Assembly: GCA_004123355.1 (NCBI GenBank)
Contig: SCHM01000002.1
Location: 6,235,569-6,299,568, forward strand
Reading direction: 5' to 3'
DNA length: 64,000 nucleotides
From: Amphirosellinia nigrospora
Lineage: Eukaryota > Ascomycota > Sordariomycetes > Xylariales > Xylariaceae
This document shows, piece by piece, positions 1-15,150 of this stretch. Numbering within the stretch: position 1 is the first letter of the stretch; every line of letters starts with the position of its first letter. Made by a program: the position numbers and the translations under genes. Below the pieces are notes generated by a model. The model searched no databases. It had not been told where the DNA came from and saw nothing but the letters and a program-made list of their open reading frames with translations.

Positions 1-3000
1 ATTTAATTTATTATAAATAGTAAAAAAAGCCGCTTATTTATATAATAAATATTTAATAATAATAAAATAAAATTTTTAATAATTAAAAATATTTTCTAGT
101 ATATATTAATATTTATTTAATAATAATTAATAGGTTTTTAATAAGTTAAAATATAAACTGTTTATTTTTTTATATTATATTATAATATAAAATTAACTTT
201 AAATAGTTTTATTATTTTTAGCTAATTTATTATTTTATAATAAACTATATTTATTACTAAATATTTAATACTATTAAAATATTAGCTATAAAAGCTATAA
301 TAAGTAAAAAATGCTTTAATAAAAGGAAAAAAAACCTTTTAATACTATAATAATATTTTTTTTTTTTATAACTTTTATTTTATCCGCTAGTTTTATTTTT
401 GCTATATAAAAACTTATAACGTTATTTTTATATTTAATATTTTATAATTTTTTATATTTTATTCGGGTTTATAATTATTTAAAAAATTATAATAAAACTA
501 TATTTTTAAAAATAAAGCCCTTAATAAATAAATATTTATATTAAAAACTTTTTTATAAATTAGTTATAGTTTTTTATTTTATTATTATTTCGTTAATAAA
601 ACTATAGCTAACTAATATATATTTTTAATTATAGCTTAATATAAAAAATAATAATAATAAATAATATTATTATTTTTAAATTTATTATTTTAATAATATT
701 ATTGCTAAAGTTTTTATAAATATTTTTAAAGTTTAAAATAATAAAGTAAAAAATAATATAATATCGGTTGTTTTAGCTGCTAAACTATTATATAAAGCTA
801 AAACGTTTATTAATAAAAAAATATATTTTTAAACTATTATTAAAACTATTAAATAGCTAGTTAAATAGTTTTATAAATTTTTAGATATTCGGCCGTTAAT
901 TATAATAAAAATCTTAAAGCTTTTAAAAAAAACTTAATTATTATTACGCATATAATTTTAAACTTTAAAATTTTAGCTTAAAATTAAAATCTATTTGCTA
1001 AACTAGCTATTAATGCTATTTTTTATTTTAAAAGTTTGTTTAACTTTAATTATATTTAAATTATTAAAAAAGCTAGTAATAAATTTAATAATTTATATTT
1101 TAATAAAAAGTTTATTTTTAATAAAAAATTAATATTAATTAGTTTAAACGTTTAAAAAAAACTAAAATATTTATAATTAATACGTTTATAAATATTAATA
1201 AAGTTAAAATATTTAATGCTTTTTTTAAGTTAGCTTAACAAATAAATTAGTAAAATTAAAAAAAGCAAAAAAAATAAAAATAAAAATAAAAGTCGAAAAA
1301 TTAAAATATATAGTATTAATTATTTTATTAACCGTTAATTTATTTATAACTAGTTTAAATAATTATTTAATATTAATATTATATTTATTAAGTATATTAA
1401 TTTTAATAATATTAAGCGCTTAATATTTATAATAAATAATAAAATTATATCGATTTTTAATTATTTTAAATAAATTAAGCTTAATTATTATAATTTAATT
1501 AAAAAAGTTATTATCGGCGAAAATATTTTAATCTAGTTTTTAAATATTATTACTAGTTAAACTTATATTATTATTTTTTAAAACGCTATAAATTAGCTAT
1601 TAAATAAAACTAAACGTTTATTATATAATATTTTAGCCGTATTTTTATAAACTATTAAAAAGTTTAAAATAACGTTTAATAATAATTACGCCGAAATATT
1701 TATAACTAAAGCTATTAAAAACATTAATATTAATATTAAAAATAAAAAATAAATCGCTATATTGTTTTTTATTATAATATTATACTAATTTTTATTATTT
1801 TCGCTAATAATACTAGTTTTAACTTAAATAAACTAGTTATATAGCTATATAAAGCTATTTTATAATATATTAATTTATAGCTTTAATTTTATAACGCTTA
1901 ATAATAGCAATATTGCTAATATATATAATCTTAGCGTTATTAAAAGTTATAAATAAAAAAAACTATTGTTTTATTTTATTAAATTTTATATAATATCTGT
2001 AATTATAAATTATAAAATATAATATTTAAAATAAACAAGCTAAATAATTCTAGCTATAATATATTAAACGTTAAAACTTAATTATTAATTATTATAATCT
2101 ATAATTTAAAATATAACTTTTAAAGCTAAAAATATTATTTCCTAGTTTAATTAGTATTATTTTTATATTATTTTTATAACAGTTTATAACCTATTTTTTA
2201 TTTTTTTAAATTATAAATAAAACGTAAAACTTATATCGTTTATATTATTAGTTAAACTTTTAATAAAACTTTTATATTATATTTAAATATTAATAATTAA
2301 GTTTTTATATTATTTATATTATTAACGTTAATAAAAATATAATAAATATTATATTACTATTTAAATAATATTAATATATATTATAATATATAAATAAATA
2401 TATAGAATATTTATTTAGTTCGCTATTTTAATAATAAAATTAAAAACGTACTATATTTATTATTTAATTTAAATATTAAATATCGGTTATATTAATATAG
2501 TTCTATTATAAAATTACTTTTTAAATAATTTAGTTTAATTTATTAATTAAAACGTTTATATTTTAATAATTAAAAGTTAATATAATTAAAGATTATTTAT
2601 TAAATAAAATATAATAATAAATATTTAAATTCGAGCTAAATATAAATATTATTAATAATAATAAAAAAGTTTAATATATAATTAATATTTATTTTTTTAT
2701 TATAGTTTTAACAATTTATTAAACTTAATATTTTATAACTACTAAAAAAGCGTTCTTATTTACTAGTTCGACGAAAAAAATATTAATAAATATATATATT
2801 TAATTTATATTTTTATAATAATAATATAAGCTTTAGCTTATATTTTTTAAAATAATTAGTAAAATAAATTAACTAAAATAATATTTTTAATAATAATAGT
2901 TTATTTTTTACTAATAAAACTAAAAAGCTAAGATATAGCAAAAAATATTTTACTAGTATTTTTATAATATTGCAGCTAAAAATATTTTATAATAATAAAA

Positions 3001-4289
3001 GCTATTTAAAGTTTATATTGTTTTTTTTTTTATATATATTGTTTATATAAAGCTTAAGCTTAATTAAGCTATAAATAAAACTAAAGATTTTTTATACTAT
3101 TATAAGTATTATATTAATTATTTAATATATAACTTTTAATAAGCTATATATATTAAAAATATTAAGCTTAAAATTAATCGGGCAATAAGCAAAACTAAGG
3201 ATTTTATATAATATTATTAACAGTATATTAATTAATATTTATTTTTAATTATTTTTTAAAAAAAATAAAAAAGCTATATTAAACTATTTATAGTTTTGTT
3301 TAAGCGGTTATTAATATATTAGTTTTGATATATTATTTATATTTAATAAAAATTTAAATAATATATTAACTTTTATAGTTTAGTTTATAGTTTTATTATA
3401 ATTTTTTATTTTTAATCTAAAAAATACTAAATAGTTTTAAATTTTTATTAAATATATAATAAAAATTATTTATTTATATATAATAAGTTTAGTTAATAGT
3501 TTTAATATAATTTTTTACTTTTTAATTTAAAAAATATTATACGTTTTTAAATTCTTACTAAATATATAAATAAAGCTTAGCTATTATTTAACGATTAATA
3601 TAATAATTTTAATCGGAAACTTAAAAAATAAAATATTATAAGTTTAAAACAATAAAAAACTAAAATAAAAATATTATATCGTAAATCGGAAATAAAATAT
3701 TATATTATAAATATAAAACAAAAAACAAATATTAAAAGTTTAAAGTAAAAAAAAATAAAACAAATATTAGTTTATATAACGGATATTATTAATAAATAAA
3801 TAAATTAAACTTTTATTAATTTAATATTAAGTAATATTATATTATTATAAAAGTTTTATAACTATAATTACGGCTAAATTAATCTTTAAAAAATAAAACA
3901 GTATTAATTTAGCAGCTAGCCCAAAAACAAAAATATAAATATTTTATTAATTATTTAATAAAGCTAAATAACTTAACCTATTAACTAAATAAATAATATA
4001 AACCTTATTTTATTTTACGTATAAATATTTAAATTATTATTACGTTTTTACTATTATTACTATTTTTTTTTACCTAAATTAAAGCCCGTTAATATATATA
4101 TTTTTTATTAGCATGCTTAAACACCTATAATTAAAAAGCCTAAAAAATATAAACTATATCCTTTAAGTATAATATATATATTATAAAGTCGTTTAATATT
4201 ATTTATTTAAATATATTAAAAACCGCTATATAAAACTTATTTATAAAGGCTAATTAAAAAAAGCTATTTTTATACTTAAATACTTATAT

Positions 4290-4470
4290 ATATAAAAAAA
4301 CTCGTAAAATATAATAATCGTAAAAAAAACAAATATAAAACTATAATTTAACGTGCTTTTAAAGCAAAACTATAGCTTTTAAGGCCATTATACTTATAAT
4401 AGCCCTACGTTACTAAATTTATATATAACTTATTAAATACTATTATTTAATTAATTAATTAATTAAATAA
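4290..4470. repeat. Diverged repeat copy A inside the isochore
   Basis: This stretch aligns by eye with 14930-15150. Both hold the string AAAATATAATAATC followed by an A-rich run, then TGCTTTTAAAGC, and about 50 to 70 bases later a (TTAA)n tract (here 4447-4466). Repeated DNA is what RIP needs as target, so the pair supports the RIP reading of the block. The edges of the repeat were not determined. Confidence 0.55.
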
Positions 4471-6100
4471 AACTTTTATAATTTATTAGCTAAATAATTT
4501 AACTTTTCCGCTAGGACTAGTTTTTAATATAGCGTAATAAAACCTTAAATATTATTAAATAATAATCGATATATTAAAAATAACAAGCTTTATTGCAAAA
4601 TAAAAAGCTTTATATATTTAATTAATATATTTTATTTAAAAATATTTTTTATAAAACTTTTTATTTGCTATAGCCGGCTAAAAAAGTTAGCCTAAAAAAT
4701 TAAAGCAAATAAAATTTTATAATAACGTATACTTTATTAATTAATATATTAAATATATTATTAACAAAAAAAAGCTTATGTTTATATTAATAAAATAAAA
4801 ATTATAACTATATATAAACTAGTTTAAAAAAACTAGCTTTTTTTTATATAGTTTATAGCTTTATTTATATTTTTTTTATAATATTTTATTATTATAAATA
4901 AATTTTATATCTTGGGGTAATTCGGGGTTTTTTTTACTATAATTTTTTAAAAAATAAAACTTTTTAATATTTTTAATAATTTAAAAAAAATACTTAAAAT
5001 TAATTTATAACGATTAGTTTTTTAAAATTAAAATATAATATTAATATAATAAAAAGTACTAAATAAAATAACTAGCTTTTTTTTAAAGCTTAACTTTTTT
5101 CGGAAAATTTAATCTTTTAACCTAAATATACTAGTTTTATTATTATATTTAAAAAAAATATAAAAAAAATAAAATATATAAAACAAATATATTTTATTTT
5201 TAATTTTAATAAAAAAAACTATATATATATAATATTTTTTAAAATATTTTTCGATTTTTTTAAATAGTTTGCTTTTTTTTAAATATATATAATTTTTACT
5301 ATAAAAAACATATAAAATATAAAAAAAACTTTAAAATAAAACTAGCTATTAAATAATTTATACTTAAATATTTTAATTAATTTAATTATATTTTAGCCGC
5401 TTTTATATATATTATTTAAAAACGTAGCGAAAAAATATTTTTTAATATAAACTAACTTTATTTATAAAATATTAATTATAAAATCTAATATTTTTTTATA
5501 AATAATTAATACTATTGTTCGTAATATTAACTTACTAATAAAAAAGCTTTAATTAATTTAGAATAACTTATTAAAATATAAAAACAACCTATTGCTATTA
5601 TTGCTATATTTATTATAATTATATAGTTTTAGTATAATTTTTTATATCGAGCTTTATTATAAGCAAATATTAAATAATATTTAATAAACTAGCTTTAATA
5701 ATAATTAACTATAGCTTTTTATATATAGTATACTTTTTTATTATTGCTTTTATTAATATTAAAAAATAAGTCCAACTTATTAGTATTAAAATATATTAGC
5801 GATAAAAAATTAATTTTTTTTTTTAAATAAAAATAACTATAATCTAAACAATATATTATTTTATTATTTATTAAAGCCGCTATTACTAGCTAGTTTTACT
5901 AATAAGCTTATTTTTTAAATATATACTAAAATGTTTAGTTTATATATATATTAATTATAAGCGTATATATTAATTAAAAGTTAATTATAGCTAATAATTT
6001 ATTAAATAAAAAAAAAGGTTTATATAAATATACTAAAAGTATAAAATTATAAAACGGGGGAAATATTAAGCTAAATATTTAAAGTAAATATATTTAAATT

Positions 6101-6128
6101 AGAATTTTAATCGTACGATTAAAATTCT
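6101..6128. repeat. 28-bp perfect palindrome with adjoining 20-bp tandem repeats
   Basis: Two 14-base arms, AGAATTTTAATCGT and its exact reverse complement, meet with no spacer. The right arm runs into about two and a half tandem copies of a 20-base unit (core AATTAAAATTCTTATCG) up to about 6170. The symmetry stops exactly at 28 bases. In this composition a perfect palindrome with two CG pairs stands out, but no function can be assigned. Confidence 0.75.
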
Positions 6129-9100
6129 TATCGCATAATTAAAATTCTTATCGTATAATTAAAACTTATTATTAAACATATAATAAAACTAAATTTATTA
6201 TTTAATATTTACTATATATATATTTTACGCGTATAATATATTATTTTAATGTTTATTTGTTTTTAATTTTTTTATACCTACTTTATTATATTCTTTAATT
6301 AATATATTTAAATATTAAATATAAAAGCCCCTAGTTTATAAAACTTAATAATATTACTTTTAGGTTTATTAATATAATAATTACCTTTTTTATTTCTTTT
6401 AGTTTTTTAAAAACTATATATATTAATTTATATTATACTTTAATATTTTATAAAACTTATTTTTATTTAATTAATATTAAATATTTATTATTTAAAAATA
6501 ACTATTTTAATATTATATATATAATATATTTAATTCGCAATATAAAATACGTTTTAAAGCAACTAAACAATAAAAAAAAGTTCGGTTTAAAGCTAAATAT
6601 CTTTATTATATTTATTATATTTTAAGCTAGCTATAACGTTATTTTATCTATTATATTTATATTTACTAATAAAGCTAATAATATATTTAAATAGTAATTT
6701 TTTACGGCCTAAAAAAATTAAAACATAAGTTTATATTATATAATATTTTAGCTTATAAATTAATTATTTAAACTATATATACGATTAATTAATTATTTTA
6801 TTTAGCTTTCCTTAGTTAAACAAACGTTACTAATATTAATTATTTTATTATTTTTTATAAATAATAAGCTTTATAGCATTATTTTTTAAAATTGCTTTTA
6901 TAATATAATAATATTTAATAGTTATATATTTTATTAATAATTTAAAAAATAAACTAAATATATTAATTATACTAGCTTTTTTTAATTTAATTTAATAATT
7001 AAATAATATAAACCGTTAAATAATTATTAAAAGTCGGTATAACTAATTATTATTAAATATAAAAAAAAAACAAAGATTTAATTCTTATAAATCGATTATT
7101 AAATCCTATTAAAACGTTAAAATTAAAATATTATATTTATTATATTATTATACTTTTTAGATTAAAATAATAAGTATAAAAAACAATAAACTATTCCGCT
7201 TAACTTATTAAGCTAACTATTTAAACAAACTATTAATATTATATAATATATTTACTTATAATAATAAAGCTTATTATTTATTAATCGGTTTAAAATAAAT
7301 ATTATAATTAAAGTTATATAAAATTAAATAAACGTTTTATAATATAGCTATCCTTTAAAAAAAAAAATATAAAACAAGCTAAAATAAATAATTTAATAAT
7401 AAATTCTTTGCTATAATATTTATATTATTTATATTATATATAACTAAAAACCTAAAAATTAAAAAATCGCTTTTACTTTTTAATAACCCTTTTATTATTT
7501 AAAATTACTATCGTTAATCTAATAATATTTATAATATAATAAATAACTAATATTAAATATATAAATATTATTATTTAAATATAATATTTTTATCGTTTAA
7601 TATATATTATATTTATATTTAATATTTTTTTAGCTTTATATTAATTATTTATTGTTTAATTAGCTAAATATTTTAAATCGTTTAAACTATTTCGAAAATA
7701 AAAATTTATTTATATAAATTAATAAACTAGTTTTTATAAACAAGTTATTAAATCGTCTTTTATAAGTTTAATATTATAAAAGCTTATAATATATCTAGGC
7801 GTTTATTTTATATATTATTAATTTATAAAATTTTTTTAATAATTTAACCGGATAAACCGCTAATTAAATAAGCAATTTTTATAACTAAAAATATAAATAT
7901 CGGTTATATTATTTATAAAAAATATTATAAGCTATAATATAATATTATAAACAATTATTATATTATAACGTTTATTTTATATATATCGTTAGTTTTTAAA
8001 AAAATATTAATAGTTTAAGCAAAAAAAAAGCTTATTAAATAGCTAGTTTATAATACTAAATATAAATCGGTAATCTTAATATATATATTATTTATATACT
8101 ATATTATATAATAAGTTAAAAATTATTATATATTATTAAAATTTATAATATATTTTAATTTAAATAGTTTATTATATAATATTATATTATTTATACTTAT
8201 TTTTTATTTAATAATTTATATTTTTTAAGTTTAAACAAGCTTTATTTATTTTTATTAATTTATTATTTATTTATATTTTAATATAAAATAAATAATTTTA
8301 CGTTAAAAAATAAATACTTTATAGCAAAAAAAGCTAACTAATAAATATTTTTTAAACTTATAAAACTAATATACTACTCTTATCTATAAAAAAAATAAAA
8401 TATCTTAGTTATATCTAAAGTTTAAAAGTTTTTTATTATTTATTTTATTTATTTTTTTTTATTTTATTAGCTATAATAATTAGCGGCCTATTTATTTATA
8501 ATAAACTAATATTTAATATAATTTATTATATATAAGTTTCTTTTTTTTTAAAAAAACGCGCTTTTTAATAAGCTTAAATAAATATATATTATAAACTTAA
8601 AATTTTAAATATATTATTATTTACTACTTAACGAAAATATAATTTCTTAGGTTAGTTAGCTTTAGCCCGGACTAAATTAGCAAACAAATTCAATATATTT
8701 ATTCTTTAAAACTAACTATTATTTTTAAATTAATATAAAAAAACAAATTAATTAACTAAAACTACGTTTTTTTTATTAAATTTTAGTACTATTTTAAATT
8801 AAAATAAATATATTTTAAATTAAACTAAATTAATAAACTTTTTATTTAATTATAAATTAAATATATTAAAGTTTAATTTATATTAAATTTAAATATAAAT
8901 AATAATATAAACCAATTATAAATAAATTATATAAATATATTTTAGCTTATTTTTTTATATTTTTTTATTATATGTTCTATTTTTTTATTTAGTTATTTTT
9001 ACTAATTTTTTTCGTATAAACATTTTTAATATTAATATTAATATTAAGTTTTTTAAAATAAATTTTTAACAATAGCTTTTAAACATTATTATTAAAACTA

Positions 9101-12100
9101 TAATATTAATTTAATATAATATCGCTATAAAAATATAGCTAAAATTAATTTTATTTAATTTATTAATAACGCTAATAAATATATTTCGGTAATATATATT
9201 AATAGCTATAATAATATAAAAATTGCTAACTTATTTAATTAAAAAAAAATCCTTTAAAAACTTATATCGAAAAAAAAATATAAAAAATATTAAACAGTCC
9301 TATATATTAAACAATAATAATAATCTTATTTTTAAACTAAAAAAAACTAAAAATATATCGCAGTTATTTTTATTATAGCTTACTTAAACTTAAACTTTAA
9401 ATATACTAAAATATTTTTTATTTTTACTATATTATTTAACTTATTAATTACGTTAAAAAAACAATTTAAAATAATTATTTATTTATATAAACAAAATAAT
9501 TATATTAACCTTAATAAACTAAGCTAATTATGCTTTAATATTGCCCGCTTTTTATACTTTTATAAAGCTATACTATAAAAATTAAAATTATATAACTTAT
9601 TTAAAATAAAAACTTTTTTTATTTTATTTTTATTTATATTAAGCTAGCTTTATTATTATTTAGCCCTATAAAATATATTTTATTTTTTATATTTAAAGTT
9701 TTATATATTAACGTTATATAAACTTTATTTTCGATAAAATTATCCGTTAATTTAAAATAATTATATTTTATTATAATATAATAAAAATATTATTAACTTA
9801 ATATATAACTTAAATTTTAATATTTTAAAAAACGAATTCTTTTTATTTATATTTTAGCTACTTAAATATAACAAAATAAATAACTATTAAAACAAAAAAC
9901 AATTAATAAAATAACTAAAATAATATTTAGCTTATAAAACGCTATAACTAATATAAACTACTAATTTATATTATTTAATAGCTTAGATTTATTAGTTAAA
10001 ACTATAACTACTTTTTAAAAAAAGTATAAAATAGCTTAAAAAATAATTATAAATATTCGTTATTATTTTTTTATTTTTAAAGCAATATATTTACTAAAAC
10101 CGAACTAAATAGTTTAAAAAAAATAAAAACTAACAATATAAACGCCGGGTTAAATATTATAAACTATAATATATATAATTATTTAAACATCTTATTAACT
10201 ACGCCTAGTTTATAATATATAATATAAACGGACTTTAATATTACTATTAATCTAATAGTTATAAAAAAACAGCTAATTATTTTTTTATTATAAACTAAAA
10301 ATATATACTTTAAATATAACTTTTATTATAAATATTATTAATATTTATTTTAAATAAAATAGCTTTTATTTTAGCCGAAAAAAACTTTTCGATTTAATAA
10401 ATAATTATTTTAGCTTATATACTAATTTTTAAAAAAAAACTAAATAATTATAAGCTTTAATCGAAATATTAAACTAGTTTACTAATAATATAAATTATAT
10501 AAATCGAAAAAACTTATATAATTTTTATAGTTTTAATTAATTAAACCGCCAGTATAATATTTAGAATTTTATATATAGCTCGGGATATTATTTTTATTTA
10601 AATAATAATATTTATAAAATAAAAATAAATAATTTTAATTATAGCACTAAAGCTTATATTATTAAAATAATAAAAAGTAAAAATTATTACTATATAATAA
10701 TTTTAAGTTTAAGTTCTACAAATATTTTAGCAATATATATAAATATATATATATTCTTTGCTTTAGCGCTAACTTTAGTGCTATAGCGCCAGGTTTTTTC
10801 TTTTTAATAGCTATAAGCTTTATTATTATTTAAAAAAGTCCTAAAAAAGCATTTACTATATATATATAAAAACTATATATTATAAGCTTTTTATATATAA
10901 TATAATTATTAAATAAATAAACATTTAATTTATTTAACTTTTATAATATTTTTTTAATATATATATACGCTTTTAAAGCTTAAAATAATAATAATTCGAA
11001 AACTAAAATATATAAAAAGCTTATAATATTAGCTAGGTTATTTAAATAAACTATACTAAGTTCGTTAAAATATAAATTAATATTTAATATATATAATTAT
11101 ACTAAATTATTTAAAGTATTTTAATTTAATATTATAAATATAGCTATTAATAAGCTTACGTTAAAAAAAAAATATAAAGCTATTAAAAATCGGATTATAT
11201 AATTAATAATAATTAATTATTTTAAATATTTTATTAAATAATAATTAAAAGTATATATATTTTATTTTTAGAAATATAAAATAATATAATATTATAATAA
11301 TAAATTATTGCCCGAATAATTAAATAATTTTTAATTTATAAATAACTTTAGCTAAAATAATATTTAAAAAACTATAATAAGTTTAATAAATATAAAAAAA
11401 ATTAAATAATTATTTATACAAACTTTTTAACGCTATTTAATATATTTATTATATATAATAATTTATAGCTAGTTTTATAATTTTTATTTTTTTTAATTAT
11501 ATAGTTAATTTTTTATTTTTTTTATAACTTTTTGCTTAAAATTAAACTAATTTTTGTTTATTATTACTACTACTGCTATATTTCTTTTAAGCGTAATATT
11601 TTTTATTTTTAATTTTATATTAATCTTTTAGTTTAAGTTTATTATTATTAATAATATAAATAAAGCTAGAAAAAATAAACCGGCCGGTATAAAGCTAGTA
11701 CTTTTTGCTTAAGTTTTTTAACGTTTTAAAAGTTTTAAAAACAATAAGCTAGTTTTTATAGTATTATTTATATATATTAATTATATTATACTAATATAAC
11801 TTTTAAAAAGTTTATAATTATTAAAAAAAATAATACGCGTAACGTATAAACGTTCTTAAATATATATAATTTATAGTTTTTTATATAAAAAGTCGGTAAT
11901 AGTAATAATAAGCTATATTTTTAAAATAACTTTTAAAATAAAATATAAAATAAACTTAATTAGCTAACCTAGCTAAATAAACTTATTTTTATATAGTTTA
12001 TAGTTTAATTTATAAATATAATATAAACGCTATTTAATATAAAAATTTACTTTAGTTTTTTATAGCAAATTTTTACTTTAAAATAAATATTAATATTACG

Positions 12101-12899
12101 TTTATTAAATATAAAACTATTAATATTTTTATCTACAAGTTAAAAAACTTGCTATATATATATAGCTAAAAACTTACTTTATTAGCAAACGTTAAAAGTT
12201 TATTAATTTTAATTAATATTAAATATTTACTATTTATATTCGTTTAAAAACGCGTTTTACGGATTTTAAAGTTATTATATATTTCGATTTTAAGCTAGTA
12301 AAAAAAAAAATATATATATTTATAGTTTTGCTTAGTTTAATAATAAAATTTTTTAAAAATAAATTAATAGCTAATATATTAATTTTTAAAAAAAATTAAA
12401 ATGTATTAAATTATAACAATAATAAAAAATAAATATATTTAAAAAGTTTTAAATAAGCTTTAAATTAATAATATACTTTATAAAAAAATAATAAAATATA
12501 CTAATTAATTTTCGTATAATAAAAACATTATAGGTTAAATAACTAGCTTATAAATATTTATTTTTATTGCTTATAGTTATTTCGTATAATAATTATCTAA
12601 TTATAAATTAAATAAAATTATTCTAGGTTATTTATAGCGTTTTATTTTATATTTTATTTTATATATATAAAATTTATTTAATAACTATAATAAATAAATA
12701 ATATATATTTAAATATATAAGCTATAATTATTAGTTATATTACTACAGTTTTTCCGAACGGCTTACTTTTAGCATACTTTATTATTTTACCTTAATTTAT
12801 TCGTAATAGCTTTTTTTTCGCGTAACTACATTAATAATACAATATATACCTAAGCATTATATATTATTTATTATAGTTATAACTATTTTTAGGTTATTT

Positions 12900-13010
12900 A
12901 CCCGCTTAATTATTAATATTAATTTACTTTAAAGCAATATTATTATTTTATAATTAAATTATAACTTTAAGCCAAAAAGCAAAATTAAAAAATAATATAC
13001 TTATAATTAT
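12900..13010. repeat. Second repeat pair, left copy
   Basis: TATTATTTTATAATTAAATT followed by ATAACTTTAAGC and an AAAATTAAAAA block matches 16330-16440, where the same order occurs with single-base substitutions. The similarity seems to run on in both directions with gaps. I see it by eye and did not compute a score. Confidence 0.5.
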
Positions 13011-13028
13011 AACCACTCTTAAATACAA

Positions 13029-13070
13029 TATAATACGCGCAATATAATACGTATAATATAATACGCATAA
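13029..13070. repeat. Three tandem 14-bp units
   Basis: The units TATAATACGCGCAA, TATAATACGTATAA and TATAATACGCATAA follow each other without gaps. The variable bases are C/T or G/A differences, as expected if RIP or deamination acted on an originally uniform array. Confidence 0.7.
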
Positions 13071-13183
13071 TACCCCAAAGAAGTCTTTTATAAATATTAG
13101 TTAATTTTTTTTTGTTAATTATTTATTTTTATTTAAAGCTTTTAAAATAAAACGGAAAACTTTATATAAAAAAAACCGTAAGC

Positions 13184-13280
13184 TTTATTATATTATTATT
13201 ATTATATTATATTATTATTATTATTATATTATTATTATTATATTATTATTATTATATTATTATTATTATTATTATTATTA

Positions 13281-13323
<43 letters not shown>
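13184..13323. repeat. (ATT)n microsatellite, about 140 bp
   Basis: An almost pure trinucleotide ATT/TTA array interrupted by single TAT insertions. Its length is likely variable between strains and hard to assemble. Confidence 0.9.
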
Positions 13324-14929
13324 AATAAGGTTTATAGCAGCTATAATATATGTTGTTATTTTTAAACCTAGTTATAACTACGAGCTTTATATCTTAAATA
13401 AAAAAATTATCGTAAAATATATTAACTTTAATATATTTCTTATAATAATATTATAATTGTTTATATAAACAATTAATATTAATATAATAATATTAATCGA
13501 ATTATTTTTTATTTATTATAACCTAGATATTTTATTTTTATTATTTAGTTAAAAATATTATCGAAAATTTATATTAATTTATTAATATTTAATATAATAT
13601 ATTAAACTTTTATTTTATTAATAAAAACTTAACCTTATTAACCGTTAAAAATAAAAATTAAACTAAATAAAAAAACTTTCTGTATTTATATAATTATAAT
13701 TATATAAAGTTTATAAAAATAGCTTTATTAGCTTTTTATATATTAATAAATATTTACGCTATATTTATATAAAAATTATTTAAACTTATATTAACTTTAA
13801 TAATATTATATTTATTAAGCTTTAAAATAATAAATTTATTTTAAAATTTTAACTACTAAAAACTTTAACTTAAACTAAAAAACTTTAGTAGATTTAAGTT
13901 TTTAACTTTAATAAATCTTACTAAAACTTTATAAATTAATTTAAACGTTCGAAAAAAAAAACATTTTAAAAACTTAAAAATATATTTTTTATAAATTATT
14001 TAAAATTATATTATATTTATTTTAATAATTAAATAAATTTAACTTTATTTAATATATATTATATATTATTATATTTAGTTTTAAAAAAATTAGCTTAATA
14101 TAAGTTTATATTAAAAGCTAAAAAAAATTATATATTATAAAAATTATTTTTTTAGGGTTTAAAAATAAACTATTATATTAAAAAGTAAAAAACAAATAAA
14201 AAAAGTTATATATAAACTTTTTGCAAAAAATATTGCTATATTTATTATGTTAATATAATAGCCGATTTTATAGTAGTTTTAAACTTTTTAAAAAATAGTT
14301 TAATAAATAGCAAATAATATAAATAAACTATTATTATATAAAAAAAAACTTTAATATTTAAAGTTTTAAAATATAATAAAAACTAAAAACCGTTAAACTA
14401 AAACTATTAAAATTAATAATATAAGTTTGTTTTATTTTTATTTATTTATTTTTTATTAACTAACGCTTTTTTTTTTTATATAATTTTAAATTATTATTAA
14501 TAAAAAATATAAATATTATATTTTTTTAAACGCTAAAATAAGCTTATTTATAAGTTTAATAATATTAAGCCTAGCGTTAGCCTAAATAAAATCGTAATAT
14601 AAAGTTTATTTTATATATATTAATTTATATATTATATATGTTTTATTAATTAAAAATTATTATTTAATATTTAATTTATAAATATAATAATTTAGTACCG
14701 GCTAGTTAAATATAATAATAAATTTTTTTAAAAGCTACTATTTAAATTTAAACTTTAAATATAAACTAAAATATTAAAAATATTTTATTAATTTATGCTT
14801 TTATTTAAAATATATATAACTTTTTAATTTAGCCCTAGCCCTATAAAAAATTATATGCTAAAAATAAAACTATATATTGCTTTTAAAGCGTTATTAAAAA
14901 ATTTTTTATGCTTCACCGCTTAAAAACGC

Positions 14930-15150
14930 TTTAAAAAATATATAAAATATAATAATCTTAAAAAAAAAAATAAAATTATAATAGTATGCTTTTAAAGCTA
15001 AAATAGCTCGATATGTTTAATATTTTTTTAGAGGTTAAGTTTAGTTATATATATAAATAATTACTTTTATAGCGTTAAATATAATTAATTAATTAATTAA
15101 TTAATTAATCGGTTAATTAATTAATTAGTTAATTAATTAGTTAATTAATA
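14930..15150. repeat. Diverged repeat copy B inside the isochore
   Basis: Partner of 4290-4470 in the same order: AAAATATAATAATC, an A-rich run, ATGCTTTTAAAGC, then a longer (TTAA)n microsatellite at 15083-15149 interrupted by CGG and GTT. The copies lie 10.6 kb apart in the same orientation. Differences are mainly C/T and G/A changes plus length changes in simple-sequence tracts. Confidence 0.55.

Noticed and set aside
1-100. Telomere at the left edge
   Set aside because: No TTAGGG or CCCTAA repeats are present.
13184-13323. Possible CRISPR-like or regulatory array
   Set aside because: It is a plain ATT microsatellite without spacers, and CRISPR is not expected in a fungal nucleus.
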